In this document: piece by piece, positions 30,861 to 55,312 of the stretch | Layout: every line of letters starts with the position of its first letter | How positions within the stretch are numbered: position 1 is the stretch's first letter | NCBI GenBank assembly: GCA_021292165.1 | Contig: CM037877.1 | Location: 303,866,063-303,930,062, forward strand | Direction of reading: 5' to 3' | Origin: Shinisaurus crocodilurus | Lineage: Eukaryota; Chordata; Lepidosauria; Squamata; Shinisauridae | Length of the DNA: 64,000 bases | Notes under the pieces: model-generated | Databases searched by the model: none | What the model was told of the DNA's origin: nothing | Seen by the model: only the letters and a program-made list of their open reading frames with translations | Translations under genes and position numbers: made by a program

Positions 30861-33800
30861 GTAAGAATGCCGAGCAAATCTTTGTTAGGGAGCAACATGA
30901 AAAGAAAAGAAAAAAAGAAACGAAATAACAGCCAGAGGTTTGTCCAGCTCACATTAGATTGCAGATTAATAATTCCAAAAATAAAATACCAGGGTCGTAA
31001 TAGCCATGTTCCATCCCACAGGACAAAAAACATGGAGCACGGTGATGCATTTTATTTCAGCCAAGTAGCGTAAAAATTCTGGAAGTGCAAACCTGAATTA
31101 CACAGCATTCTTCTTCATGTACAGTATAGGTGTTCAAAGCAAAATGTATATGCATGTGTATGCACATGTCAAGACAGACAGATTTTAGCGGATATGTTAC
31201 GTGTCCAGGTTGATAGAGATGTATGGGATAAAAAAAAAAATTCAACATTTTTTGTGTGAGCAGTTGTATTAAGTTAGTAAGCTTTCAAGTTGGACAGGAC
31301 CCTTCTTAAGACAGGAAATTGTTCTGTGCAGCTTGAAAGCTTGATGCATTATCACAACAGCATGTGCAATAAAACATACAATTAGAATAATTTTCAATCC
31401 TATGTGTCTGTTTATGAGACCAACAAAGCAGCTACCCTGTAACTTAAAAGAAGGGATTCTCTGGAGCTGCAGAATGGGAATATTCTAGTATTTTTCTGTA
31501 GACAGTATATATGGTTGCAGGGTGACCTTGGTTATATTCTTTGGAGCAGAGGAATTCTGGAACAATAAAAGGCAAACATTATAAAGGGATATTTTAAAAA
31601 TAAGAAAGACTGGCAACCACCTTGCCCTCTGTCCTTTCAGTTTGCATGCCCAGTGATGGAGTCTAAGTCCCCAGTGCCAAAGGCCACCATTCTGGAGGCA
31701 CAATTTACTAATTAGAGAAGACAAGTGGGGACCTGTAATAAGATGTTGCAGCACATCCCAAGCTCCTAACTAGAGTGCTCCTGTTTAAGACTCCTTTCTG
31801 CCTGATACAGTAGACTTGTAGGACCCTTAGGGACTTGCAGAGAGCATCTCTTTTCTCTCCCATCCTCTTGAAACCTTCCCCTGCTTTGCTATATAGTGCT
31901 AAAAGGTTCAGGATTGGGATTGACTGTCAGGCCTGAGTGCATTATTGCTATATTTTGTATGTGTTTGGTACAGGGAGTAAGACATGGGGAGGAGAGTTTT
32001 TTAACCTTACGCACACATCTCTCATACTGAATACGTACTTACGTCCTGTGGGCCGGTTCCCACCCTCTGCCTCCATTCCCCTTTCAGCTGACACCTTCAA
32101 CATCCCAAGGCTCAACTGCCCTCAACCACAGCCTTAATTGTTAGATTTTTAGAACTATTTTTTTTCTAGTTTAGACTATTTATATGCTGCCTTTCCACAA
32201 TGGATGGTGCCCAAAGCAGCTCACAGTAAACCTTAATTACCAAAAGACATCAGCATTTTGGAAATAAAATTGTGACAAAACATATCAACAAATTCAACTA
32301 AGACAAAATCAACAATTCAGTAAATGAGCATAAATTCAATATTACAACAAAATACAGTAATCTAGACTTAATACATAACAAGGCAAAATCAAAATTAACA
32401 GGCTAAAACAAAAATCCTATCCCAACCTTCACTGCCAGTGCTAGTCTTGCAACACTCCAAAGGGCCATACAGAAAACTGGCTTAAACATGGTTCAGATGT
32501 CATGGGAATGGGGTCTTCTCACCGGCTAGATCAGGGGTACACAACCTGCATGTGGCTCTCCGCTGCTCTCTGTATAGCCTACCAGCCTGCAGATGCCCCA
32601 CCCACTCTTCCCTACAGCTCAGCTGATCAGTGGAGTTTGGGGGAAAGACCTGTGTACCATGCTGCTGTTAGCAGCACCAGAACAGCAATCCCAACTGGGC
32701 TCATTGGAAGGAGGGAGGCTTTAGCCTCCCCCAGCAACCCCGAAGCTGCCAGGATTGCTGCTTTCTTTCTACTAATGGCAGCAGGAAAGCAATCCTGGTT
32801 AGGGTTGCTGGAGTAGCGACCCCAAAGCAGTCCATCCCATGTGTGCGTGCGGCCTGTGGCCTCCCCAACCAATGCCAGATGCAGCTCTCAGGGGTGAAAA
32901 TGTTGTGAATCCTGATCTAGACACTCCACCTGCTGATCTGAGATTGTTTTCCTCACGGATAATATGGCTTGACAACAAACAACATCACTCCACTGTAGTC
33001 AAAGGGGGTATCACAGTTAATATCCTTAACCACCAGAGTAGCCCTTTCCCTCTACAGCAGGGGTGCACAACCTTTTCAGCCCCATGCTGTCTGCTGGGGT
33101 GGGGGGCTGTACATTTGCATATGCACATACATCTCTCTCTCTCTCTCACTCACACACACACACACACACACACACACCATTCAGCTGCACACCACTCACA
33201 CACAGGCAGACCACTCGCCCTCACCCCAGCAGCAACAGATCTTGGTTCTGCAGCAACAGCGTATTCCATATATCACAGCATCAAGGTGGTGAAGCTCCCT
33301 CCCCAGCCACTCCAACCCAGTCACCAAAAAAAGAGATGGAAAAACCACTCTAGGAACAGGCTTTATGGTTCCTGCCATAGAAGCCTCATTCCTAGAGCAT
33401 CCTAGGAACCTGGCAGGAATCTTCAAGCATCGCTTCCTACAATGTTCCTAGTAAATGCTAGGAAAGGGGCTTCTATGGCAGGAACCATAGAACCTGATTC
33501 CAGAGCGTTTTCTCTCCCTCCCCCACTTCTTTTTCTTTGGACAGCAGATGATGCTCTGGGCCCCCCAGACAAAGCTTGGGTGGAGGCACATTTTTTTTGC
33601 ACCCCTGCTCTACAGACTACATTTCTATTTTCTTTCAGCAGGTGCTGGGACTAAAAGTCAGACTGAGACAAAAAATATCAAGAAGGAAGCACTAGAAGGA
33701 ACGGCAGAGATACAGGAGTTGGAGACTTCTCTGAGCTCCAAGCAGAGAGTAGCAGCGCTGGGGAGCAATGCAGGGATACAACTGAGGGACCGAGATGGTG

Positions 33801-34831
33801 GGGACAAAAAGGAAGCTGGGCCGCATCACCCAAACAGCTCCCAGAGTCCTGATGGCTGCAAGAGTGAGGTCAAGGTGGAAGAACAAAGGTGGAGGAGCCA
33901 GGTGAGAAGGAGTCGGGCAAAGGAGGCTTCCCATGACCCTCCAGGTTTTATCAACCTCTTGGGTATCCTGGAACCTCCTCCTCCTCTTCCACCTCCTGCC
34001 CCCCGCAGGCCTGTGGATAAGCCTTACCACTGCACCGAGTGTGGGAAGAGCTTCTCGCAGAGCTCCGTGCTCATTGAACACCAGAGAATCCACACCGGGG
34101 AGAGGCCCTTTGTGTGCAACGTGTGCGGGAAACGCTTCTCCCAAAGCTCCACCCTGATGGGGCACCAGAGAATCCACACAGGCGAGAAACCTTTTGCCTG
34201 CCCTGAGTGCGGACGGGGGTTCAGCCGGAGCTCCGCTCTGACAGAACATCAGCGCACCCACACCGGGGAGACACCCTTCCCATGCCGGGAGTGCGGGAAG
34301 GCCTTCAGCCGCACCTCCAACCTCGTAAAGCACCTGCGCACCCACTCAGGCGAGAAGCCGTACACCTGCACCCTCTGTGGGAAGCGCTTCTCCCTTAGCT
34401 CCAACCTCCTCAAGCACGAGCGCACCCACTCGGGGGAGAAGCCCTTCCCCTGCCCCCTCTGCGGCAAATGCTTCAAGAAAAAAACCCACCTGGTGTCGCA
34501 CAATCGTGTGCACACTGGGGAGCGGCCCTACCGCTGTGAGGAGTGTGGCAAATGCTTCTCTCAGAGCTCATCCCTGATCGAGCACCAGAGAATCCACACT
34601 GGGGAAAAGCCCTACAAATGTCCCCAGTGTGGCCGGGGCTTCTATGTCAACTCCAAACTGGTCAAACATCAGAGAATTCACACAGGTGAGAAACCCTATG
34701 CCTGCTCTGCCTGTGGAAAAACCTTCCGATACAAGCAGCAATTCCCCCGTCACGTGGCCCACGTGCACCCTGGGGAGGACCAGGTTTCTGTGCTTACCTT
34801 GGGTACCAGTGTTAATATGCTCCTGTCATAG
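30806..34831 (+). CDS. C2H2 zinc-finger protein, nine fingers
   Basis: Two coding exons are proposed. Exon 1 (30806-30860) starts at an ATG in good context ('caagatgg'), encodes [18 protein letters not shown] and ends in phase 1 at a consensus donor (gtaaga). Exon 2 (33642-34831) enters in phase 1 and runs to TAG. The protein is 414 aa. The N-terminal 125 residues are polar and acidic with a Pro-rich stretch; no KRAB or SCAN box is visible. Nine contiguous C2H2 fingers then follow, with canonical TGEKP/TGERP linkers (two SGEKP), and a short tail. It is probably a nuclear DNA-binding regulator. The last finger has the spacing H-x4-H. Exon 1 is inferred from its ATG, donor and phase match. Zinc-finger genes also lie near KAT8 in human, but no orthologue is assigned. 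Confidence 0.82.
32160..32480. repeat. LINE-derived dispersed repeat
   Basis: 'tttatatgctgcctttccac' followed by A-rich sequence and 'ccaaagggccatacagaaaa'-like text, a pattern shared with 24440-24930. Confidence 0.35.
32532..32914. mobile_element. hAT-like MITE, degraded target site
   Basis: Ends 'caggggtacacaacctgc' and 'tgttgtgaatcctg' are inverted and imperfect. The flanks share only 'ctaga'. It lies in the zinc-finger gene intron. Confidence 0.55.
33058..33607. mobile_element. hAT MITE just upstream of zinc-finger exon 2
   Basis: Ends 'caggggtgcacaacc' and 'tttgcacccctg' with a perfect 8-bp duplication 'ctctacag' (33050-33057, 33608-33615). It contains (TC)n(AC)n microsatellite sequence (about 33130-33178). 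Confidence 0.85.
33642..34831 (+). CDS. Zinc-finger gene exon 2 (all fingers)
   Basis: Acceptor 'ttctttcagcag' is a tandem NAGNAG site. Exon starts at 33639 or 33642 both keep the frame and differ by one Ala. Fingers begin at about 34022 (YHCTEC) and end at about 34770. Confidence 0.9.
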
Positions 34832-36172
34832 AGCCTAGAACAGCCCCTGGCCTTTGGGCTCCAGGTCCCCTAGAAGTTGATTCCACTGAAAGGCATACAT
34901 GCTGCCAAATTTGGTAGGTCCACATACAACCCAGTCATTGCTAGGACTTCTCAAAGAGACTTCTATTAGCATAATTACAGTCAAAATGGAGTGGCCTGGC
35001 TTGCGATGCTAGTTTCATCCTCACGTAGAGGAGCTACTTCCCAACATTATGAGGATCCTTTTATTAGCACATGTAGTGTGTCACTGGGAAAGAGGCTGAA
35101 CAAACTGCGGCCCCTGTGCTTCAGAGGGTTCCCATGCTAGTGTATTTACAGTAGCACCAAGGGAGCCACCAACTTGAGATCTTGTTTCAGAGGGAAAATA
35201 TTGACCATTACAAGGATTCTATTATTGCATTTACAGTATCTTATGAAGTGTTTGAAACCCAAAATTGTTCACTAGATACTGTGACTTTCCCTTCCTTTAG
35301 GGTGTTTATGGTATCACTCTGCAGCCCACCACTACAGTTTACCTCTCCATCATGTTTTGAGGAAGGGCAAAAGGATTTTGTGAAGACCTTGGGTTTTTTT
35401 TAGTTTGCGGCATTGCTGGAGAAGGCATTGCCCTTTTTTTTATTTGAAGGAATGGCAAAATGATATTGTGAGTTTCTTTTTATTAGAATATTTACAGTAT
35501 TGTCTAGAATACAGCCAATTAATATTTTGGGGGAGTTTCTTATTGCCAGTACTGCAGAATTTATTCAGGTAATTCATTTATGGTATCAGCTGGAGAACTG
35601 CAAATCTACAGCAACTTAAAAGTCCACCTAGTATGGTGATGGCCCCTCTATTTGTTATTCAAGGTAATCCCTAGTCAGAACATGAGGTCTTGTAGACATC
35701 CATCTTATTTGAGAGCAAAGGTATTCTGACTATGGTTGGGACTTTTAGAATCGTGATAGCTTCCATACCCTGCCTAGGAGTCCATCTTAGTAAGTAGACC
35801 ATTCTTCTAGAAGCTTCTAGTGGCTCACTGGCTGTCTAGAACTCTATAGTATTTCTTACTAGGTCTACTGACAACTTGTGCCCGATCCATTCCAAGTTTC
35901 AGGTTCTAGACACTCTTGAATGTTCAGTACAACGAGAACAGTGATGTGCAGCAGGAACAACCCTAAGGTTGATGTCTTTTCTTTGATGCTTCTTTGAGAG
36001 ACTTTTCACAGTTTATCCAACTGGCAGGATAGTAGCCTCCTGGCAGACATGTATGTAGACTGACAGGGCTGCCCTTGAGCTAAATGTAAGGGAAATTGGG
36101 TGCAATCTAGCCATGGTCAAATGTGTTACGTCCCTGCTCATTTCAACAGGAAAGGGTTAAATCAGTGATGGG

Positions 36173-36805
36173 AAACTTATGACCTGGCAGCTTCTTCCCC
36201 AGGCCCCTTTGCCACAAAGGGGAAAGCTCTTATCACTAATCATCTGATCTAAGTGCTTTCCCTTGCTTTGCACTGAAAATAGCTTCCTTTCTAGGTGCTT
36301 AGTAGGAGAAAGTGGTTATCTCTGATCAGCTGCTGATAGATCAGAGCTTTTCCCTGTGGGGCCAGGGGAGGAAGCCTTGTCCTGCTTACTTCTGAGTAGA
36401 CATTATGTTCACACTTCCTTCTGAGTAGAAATGCTACTTGAAAGTGCTACTGAGTGATTCAGTCTTGCTTCCTTCTGAGCCTTGTCCTGCAGAGGCTTGT
36501 CCTTACTTCTGAGTGGATGTGTGGAGGCTTGGTGTTTGAGATGCTGTTTGAAAGTGCTGGTGAGTGATTCTTTCTTGCTTACTTTTGAGTAGATATGCAG
36601 AGGCTTGTCCTACTTACTTGAGTAGACATGCTTCTCACACTTACTTCTGAGTAGACATGCTTCCTACTATAAATTGGAAACCATGGAAATGGCAGGAGGG
36701 ATTTTTCAGCGTTGTCCACTTTTGCCTATGGCCAGGAATGTGGCCCCTGAGAGCTTTTCCAAAATGGAATCCAGTCCTCTGACCAAAAAAGGTTCCCCAC
36801 CACTG
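36173..36805. mobile_element. hAT MITE, 633 bp
   Basis: Ends 'cagtgatgggaaac' and 'gttccccaccactg'; flanks 'ggttaaat' and 'tgttaaat' match at 7 of 8 positions. It contains the same 'gagcttttccaaaatgga' internal segment as 37327-37620 and 58889-59266. Confidence 0.75.
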
Positions 36806-37326
36806 TGTTAAATAGTTTCTCCCACTAAATGATTAGCTTGGCCGGATTGTGCCCTTGCTTAATAAGACTTGAGAACTCTTCCTCTTACTGTTTCCTCCTA
36901 CCTTTTCCAAAAACACTACCATGAGCAAGAAGCTACATCTGCACCCTTCATTAATTGCATTAGTCCTCAGTGTTGGGAATATTGCCTTTTCCAGCAGTGA
37001 ATTTCCTTGAATCTGCTTCATGAGGGTCAGAATTTCATTCATAACTATTAGGATTAAAATGAAAAGCTGCTCTACAGTTGAATGAATAACAGGTGTGCCA
37101 GCCCTAATCCCATTTTTACCTGGAGGTCATTTATTTCCACTAGAAATAGGCAGGCCAGATTCAGGCAGACAGTTGCGGTGAAGCCACCACAGGGTGGTCA
37201 TTAATTTTCTGAAATGTCTCAGACAAGTGGTGAGATTAAGGCCCATCTGAAGGAACACTCAGAAAGAAGTGTGAACTGCAGGGTTGGCACACGCTCACTC
37301 TGGCTGAAGTGGAAGAACCAATAGCA

Positions 37327-37620
37327 CAGGGGTGTAGAACCTCAGGCTCAGGGGCCAAATCCGATCCTCCAGGATTCCCTAGATTCCTCTGGCCCCACAC
37401 CGTTTCCCCCAACCAACGATTGTTTGGAGGTTTCCCAGCTTTTGTGCAGTCCCCCCCCCCCCATTCTAAAGGGTTGAAATGCCTTAGTGATTTGCAGTAA
37501 GAGCTTTAAGCTAAAATATGCTGGTATTTTTGGTTTTTGCCTCTGCCCGTTTTCCGTTAGCCCGAGAGCTTCTCCAAAATGGAACGTAGCCCTTGGGCTG
37601 AAAGAGGTTCTCCACCCCTG
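37327..37620. mobile_element. hAT MITE, 294 bp
   Basis: Ends 'caggggtgtagaacctc' and 'gaggttctccacccctg'-type with perfect 8-bp duplication 'caatagca' (37319-37326, 37621-37628). Confidence 0.85.
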
Positions 37621-39672
37621 CAATAGCAGGACAATGTTCCTGTATAAACACTGAGGTTTCCAAAACATTCATGAGGTATGTCAATCACCACAGAATGAAC
37701 TAGCACATTCTCTGTTCTGTTTTTAATCTAATCCAGACTAAGATATTTTGCCACCCCAAGTGGCTGTACTGCTGTACCTAGAAAGTTTTTTCCCAAGATT
37801 TTTTGCTGTGCACAAATTCTGTGACATTGCAAGCAATTGCTTGCTGCTTTATTGCCACCCTAAAAATATTGTCACCCCAACCATCTGCTAAGTTGATTCA
37901 GTCCTGTACATAATGCACAAACATATTTATTTTCACAGTCAACTGTTGGGAGGATATGGGCACACACACAAACAATCTTGTGTCACTTACATGTACAGGT
38001 TGTTTATGTGGCAGTAACTGAGAGGCTATAGATTATGGTGACAAAGAAATAGACATCCCTTCTGTTGTTGGTTTCAAGGCTGTAAACAATTTCTGCTGCA
38101 TTCCACTGCTTCATGAATATGGCACTGCGCACTCAATTTTGAGGGATTGTGTCTGCTCACCTCCTAATTTTTCTGTGCAAAGCCAAAAAGAAATAGCAGA
38201 TTCGTAAGTAACTGTTATTGCCAGCAACCAGAGTCAAAGCAATAAAAAAAAGTGATTGCATGTACATCGCTCAGAGTGGCCAGATGTCTGGCCAGATGGG
38301 CGATTCATAAATATAATAAATGTGAAGGATCACTAGCAGGATCCTTTGCGTGAGTTCGGCGCTTAACGGGTTAACCGGCACTGAGTTACAGCCCGTACGA
38401 GCGCTGGCGACCACCTGAGAGGCTTTCGCGCACAAGAGGAAACTGAAGACCTTTAAATGATCAAATAAGGCTTTTATTTGTTTACACAAAGCACAGAGCG
38501 GAACTAACAGCTCTCTAGGAATACTACAATGTCAACACAACCTTAGTTGACCTTAAAAAATAAAAAAAAGACTGTAAGGGCACAGACCTATCAATTACAC
38601 CTTCAATGATCAGAAGCCCCCAAACTCGGAGGCTTCTGATCATCCAGTGCAGGGCTGGAGGAGCAGAAGCAATCTGCTTTTTTTGCTGCATCAGAAGGGA
38701 AGGAAAGGAGGCTGGAAAGGCCTCAGCTCATGGCCTGGCCTTTCCAGTCTCCTCTCCCTGCCCACCAAAACGTCCCCATTTACCCCTCTCCAAGGTCACT
38801 TCTCCAACTTTGGAGGGCAGCAGGCACGGTTCTTTCCACACTGGCTGTGAGGGGGATCAAATCTCCAACTCCCTTGTGCCGACCTCAGAGAGGGGAATCC
38901 CTAGTATGGCCCCCTCAGACAATGTCTAGGGGCCATAGGATTGCTCCTGAAAGCTAATAAAAAAGATAATTCCTGCAAGATTTGAGGGAGATTGGCAAAT
39001 TTAAATGTAGCACAACTTCACATAACAGCATTTGCCCAAAACCTCCTGGAATATGGGGTCAGATTTGCCTCCAAAAGAATCAAGATGTGTGCTTAATTAC
39101 ACAGATTCACACCTTATTTTCATTTCTGCTGGCTCTGTTAATAGGGAGCAATCAAGTCACCACTTTCCTGTTAGTTTATTAAGTAAGTTACTTAGTGTTA
39201 TCCTTGGAAGAGTGAGTAAGACTGTGTAGAGTATCTGCTCCTGTGTGTTTTACTAGTTTTGTACTGACTGTGTTTCTGATTAACTGTGACTGCTTTCTTT
39301 CCTCCATTTTTCTCTATAATGACTCATTAAAAAACATAATTTCACATAACCTAAAAGCTCTGGCTTTGTCTGCAGTCTACTGAGTTTGTTCTAGGAATGC
39401 AGAATTTTAAAAGAAAAATCCCCTTTCTCCTCCTAATAAAACATCTCTACAAGCAGGGAGATTTTCTCTAGATTGAGGAACATTTTATGACGGGAACTGG
39501 TGAAGTCCATTCTGGAGCAGTGCCCTTGAGATGCATTATGAAAGGCTATACAGCAGGAATCCCCAAACTGTGGAGTGTAAGAATTCATTTTTAAGCATTA
39601 ACAGTGCAATCCTATACATGTCTACTCAAAGGTAGGCCCCATTGTGTTCAATGGGACTTAGGAAACCATATT

Positions 39673-39910
39673 CAGTAATACCTTGGATTGCAAGTAACTT
39701 GGCGTTTTGCAAGACAAGCAAATTTTTAAATATTTTATATTTTTTTTCTTGATATACAAGCGATGCCTTGCAATACAAGTACTGTAGTATGGCTTAAATT
39801 AAAAATCTCTGTACAAATTTTGTGGGGGGGATTTCGTTTTGATATAAGAGTGTTTTGGATTACAAGCACATTTCCAGAACGAATTATGCTCTCAATCCAA
39901 GGCATGACTG
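39673..39910. mobile_element. Mariner-type MITE
   Basis: 'cagtaataccttggattg' left, 'caatccaaggcatgactg' right. It interrupts a copy of the short dispersed repeat, whose 'tataggattgcag' end resumes at 39911. Confidence 0.75.
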
Positions 39911-40509
39911 TATAGGATTGCAGTATTAGCCTCCTAGGTGCCCAAAGTACACATAGAAGACTGCCAGCTGTAGCTCTTACTGGTTATAACTCTGGCTTTA
40001 ACTTCTTCTAATCAGCCACTGCTAGGTGCAGGTAATTCATGTCTGCATCAGGTGTGATTTCTTCACACATTTCTTTCAGATACTTGCACCTCACCTTTCT
40101 AGTACTCCTTGCAGCTATCAATTTTTAAATAAAACATGAGGACATAGATCCATTGAGTTTATAACTCTTATGCAGAGGCACAGCACAATTACCCACCTTC
40201 AAAGAAAGCTGTCCCTTGCATCTCTGACACTGCTCTGGACTCATCTTCTTCCAGTCTCTGTAGGGGCAGGGCAGGGCAGCTAATATAATTGGCTTAAACA
40301 ATCAATTCCAATGCAGGGACAGCACAATTACCCATTTCACAGAGTTTACTCCTGTCCTGTGTGTTTACTTGGGGGTAAGCCCCACTGAGTTTAGTGGGCC
40401 TTGTTCACAGAAAACTATGATAGGATTGTGGCCTCGCCCAGTAACACGTGTGTGTGTGTGTGTGTGCTTCTACACAGGCTAAATTTTATTTTATTTCTCC
40501 TTATATGTA

Positions 40510-40729
40510 CAGTAATACCTTGGATTGCAAGCATAATTCATTCCGGAACCATGCTGTAATCCAAAACACTCTTATATCAAAGCGAGTCTCCAGGCGAGCG
40601 GTTACATCCCTCGGAGTGACTTGTCTTGCAAGACCTTGCTTGTTTATCAAGTCAAAAATTTAAAAAAATTTTTTGCTTGTCTTGCAAAACGCTCTCAGAC
40701 CAAGTTACTTCCAATCCAAGGTATTACTG
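40510..40729. mobile_element. Mariner-type MITE
   Basis: 'cagtaataccttggattg' left and 'caatccaaggtattactg' right, exact inverted ends, TA on both sides. The interior is in opposite orientation to the copies at 39673 and 44855. Confidence 0.8.
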
Positions 40730-41208
40730 TATATCCCACTTTTCAGCCAAAAGTGGCTCCCAACTCAGGAGCAAGAATTAAGCGGTCATCCAGTTTTATT
40801 TCAGGTTGGGGTCCGGAAGTGCAGGCTCGGCAGCGACCGGCAGCCCATTGTTCAACACTGCCATTGTAGAGTCCGAGACATAAGGTGCCTAGCCCGGCGC
40901 ATGCTGGTAGGAAGGATGTGGATGTCGTCCCACTCCCGGAGGCCCCGCCAAGCACAAACTGAAGCCTATCACAACTTAAATCCTTGCCGTCTCCGAGCAA
41001 CCCCTCCCTCGGCCGATTCTTTCGCAAGCGTAGCATCACGTGACCCGAGGCGGCAGCCAACGTCACATTCGCGCGCCTTCTTCCTATCTCTATGGTGATC
41101 CTCCGTCTGGAAAAACCACTTCCGATTTGGGCCTAGAAGGTTGGGGGAACCGTTGGCCGGGAAGAGGGCGTGTGTCTGTGTGCGCGAATTCTCGCGGTGG
41201 CGGTTGTC

Positions 41209-52254
<11,046 letters not shown>

Positions 52255-55200
52255 AGGCAAAACTGACCTGAGGAACAGAAGGAGCTCAGCCTCAATACAC
52301 ATCCACCCTTCATTTTAAGAGATGCTTTAGAACTAAGCCTTCATGTTGGTCTTGCATTGATCAGACATGCTCTGAACAGATGAGCTGGGGGTTCGGGAGA
52401 GAAGGGGTGCTCTCCAGTGTTGCAGCAACTCTACTCAAGTACTCTGCTACACTTGAGTGAAGACTGCCCACCTACCCTGTTTTCTGTCCCTGTCTGATCT
52501 TGAATGGCAAACACCCTCCTTCTTGCCAAACCAGCTGTCTTGCTCTGATAAGGTCTTAGAATTGGTGCCCTCCCTCTTGCAGTAGGGAAAAGGAACACAA
52601 CCCTCCTCCATTGTCCCTTATTGGTCTGGAAACACAAGTCAGTTTCTGAGCTGCTCTAGCAAGAAACCCTAGGTGTCTCCTGCTCCCGGAAGCAAACAGG
52701 TCATGCAGTGTGAAAGATTACTGGTAGAGCAAGGCATGAGCAGTAAGCAAACATATAGGCTGGTTGTTTGAGGAACAGTTGGTCAACAAAAGTTTGGCAG
52801 GGGGTGGGGTAGTTAGTTAGCATCATCATCAAAGGGTTGTTAATAGGGATTATGAGCTTGTATAGCAAGGAGAAAGAACAGTTTCCCCAGCAGCTATGCC
52901 CAGTAGCCCATCACTCTTGCTCAAAAGATTGAAAGCTTGGTGGCTTTTTCTCTAGGGATAGAAAGGGTCTGTCTCTAGGTAAAGCTGTCAATATCACCTC
53001 CCTCAGGAGGATGCAGGAATTCTAGATCTATCAAAGAAGTGACCCACCACACACGCTTCCCGTTCTGGCTGAGAGGATTTCTGAGGCCTTCCGCAGTCAT
53101 GTAGCTACCATCAGCTTGGAAAAGGAGATTGGTGGTACTTGCATTTTAGTTTGCCTTGCTCCACAATTAAAGTTTTAAGAAGAGTACCAACCCAAAGGGA
53201 GAACATTAATTAGAACTGTACGCTTGAGGGCTTCAGCTCTCCACCAGCTCAGCAGATTGTGCCAGTAGCAGGAGAGTCCAGACTTGGGCTCTAGCTTTCT
53301 GGGTCATCCTGATTATTTTTTTTAAATTTTATTTGCAGAGTGGTTTTATAGGAAAAGATATAGTGGGGCAGAAGAGAGCAATTCCAGAACTGTACAGTGG
53401 GATGATGTGGGTTTGTGTTTTTTTTACCTGACAAACTTGCCCTTCCTTCAATTGTATGAGCTGCACTAGCTGGTGATAAAGTACGAAGGGATTTTTCAGA
53501 AGACTTGGAAGTCTCTTGCACAGAGAGCACAGTGGAAGTGGTGGAGCTGAAGAGGGAGGCGCAGAACCGTTTTTCATAGAACCTTCCACTACAATGCTTG
53601 CACACCTTAGTTCAACGTTGGGGCCAGTGCTGATGGAAGGGACTTGGGTCTGCATTGGATATATGGGAAGAAACAACCATCCATATGGGGGGTTCTGCTG
53701 CCGCCATTAGACTCATACTCAATGTATGCAGTGTGTTTTCTGTTACTTTGAAAAGTATTTTAATTAATAAAAACTGCAAAACAAGCATAGTATCACTCAG
53801 TGCTGGACCTACAATGCTGGCAAGTTTTGATAGGGGTGGGGAGCAGCCTTTGGAAAGGGAAATGGGAGGAGTGGAATGCCAGTTGGGGAATGTTGAGGCA
53901 GGGGCTCAAGGACAGCCTTCTGTCACAGAAACTAGGTCCTCTTCACATAGTTGACTGCAGTTTAGCAAATCTAAATGCCTGTGTTGAAGGGAGGGAGCAG
54001 AATTGGGCTCCTACTGAGGTGTTCCTCTACCCTAGCACTGCTTGTTCATGTATATGCTACTAGGGCAGACACACTCCTGCATCCATATCCCAGAGTGCCT
54101 ACTCTAGAAAGTGAAGCAAGAGAGCTCCAGTGACAGCCTCACTCCACTGAACTTGATCCATAACTGTAGGAAGAGACTATTTGACCTGGTGCAGCTTCTA
54201 TTGTAGCACGGTGATAAAGGTTTGCACCACACAAAATTCTGCCTTCTGGGCTATTTCTAAACATATGAGCTCTACTCAGGCGTTGTGCTTGGCAACCTTA
54301 GTGGGTGGGGAATGATGGTCCAAAGTACCTTCAACCAGAAAATTATATTTGCGTGCAATTAGCTACGTTGTAAACCGTCCAGAGAGCTTCGGGTATTGGG
54401 TAGTATAGAAATAAAATTAATGTCTACCACAGGAGCAGGCAGAAGGTAGATTTACTGGCAAATTTCTGTGATTTGCAACAGATTGATAAAAGTTTTAGAC
54501 TCCCAATAGTTTTAACAGCAAGGAAAGAAAATGCACTGCCACAACTGGCCTTGTGATAATTGCTTATTTCTCAACCTTGGTGTTCATCTGTAAAATATTA
54601 ACTAGTAGTCTTGACTAAGTGTAGCTTAGGATTCTCTACAATCAATCCAGTTGAAGTGGAAGAAGCCACCAAGGCTATCCTTCAGTAATGAAACAACTCG
54701 GCCCTCTTCATTGCAGAATTACCATTCACTTTATTAAAAACCCTTCATCATGAGAGTAGCATCTGAATCTCATCCTTCCCCTAAGAGAGCAAGATGCTTA
54801 CATAATGTGTTTTTTGTTTTTTTTAAGTTGTGCAAATATAAGCTACCTAAAAATGTTTGTAGGTTCCTAAGGAGGGCAAGTAGATTTTTTTTTCACCTGT
54901 CATCTCTTCATTCTTACAAGGGGGTACCACACCTTTCAGTGCTGTCACACTGGCAATAGTTCTGTCCGTATATGACTCACTAGTATACTTCCGTCAAGGC
55001 GTCCCACTTCATTCTCCTGCTTTATGCTTGAGTCACACTGCACCATAAATGAAACTCTCAAGCTGACAATGAGAGACATTTCACTCAAAGAACATTGCTT
55101 TGATGACATTTCCCAGAACACTCACATTCACACACGCACACCAAAAAGCTCCACCTACCAGTGGAGGGATTCATTGATCACAAAACAGAAATGGGAAAAG

Positions 55201-55300
55201 TACAGTCAGCACACAACCAAGGATCAAAATGTAGCAGTTAATTCAGAAATAGGTTGGTTCCAAAGTCCTGGCACCATTGTTCCATCTTTTTTCAGTTTCT
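52255..55300. other. KAT8 3' UTR and gene-free stretch
   Basis: Presumed KAT8 3' UTR begins at 52255. Candidate poly(A) signals are ATTAAA near 53167 and AATAAA at 53767-53772; which is used is not shown by sequence alone. No further exon was recognised to 55300. Confidence 0.5.
53767..53772 (+). terminator. Candidate KAT8 poly(A) signal
   Basis: AATAAA about 1.5 kb after the KAT8 stop codon. The use of this one over the earlier ATTAAA is a guess. Confidence 0.35.
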
Positions 55301-55312
55301 GAGCTGGAATTT

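Larger units (their letters stand above)
34832..41039. other. Gene-free stretch before KAT8
   Basis: No recognisable exon. It holds hAT MITEs (36173, 37327), dispersed short repeats (36385-36670, 39600-39665, 40340-40435) and mariner-type MITEs (39673, 40510). BCKDK or PRSS53-like genes, which are near KAT8 in human, are not seen here. Confidence 0.55.

Noticed and set aside
33130..33178. Possible CRISPR-like repetition
   Set aside because: It is a simple (TC)n(AC)n microsatellite; vertebrate DNA.
32839..33405. 188-aa open frame
   Set aside because: Spans MITE ends and (TC)n(AC)n microsatellite; no protein family.
33692..34345. 217-aa minus-strand frame
   Set aside because: Antisense shadow of the C2H2 zinc-finger exon.
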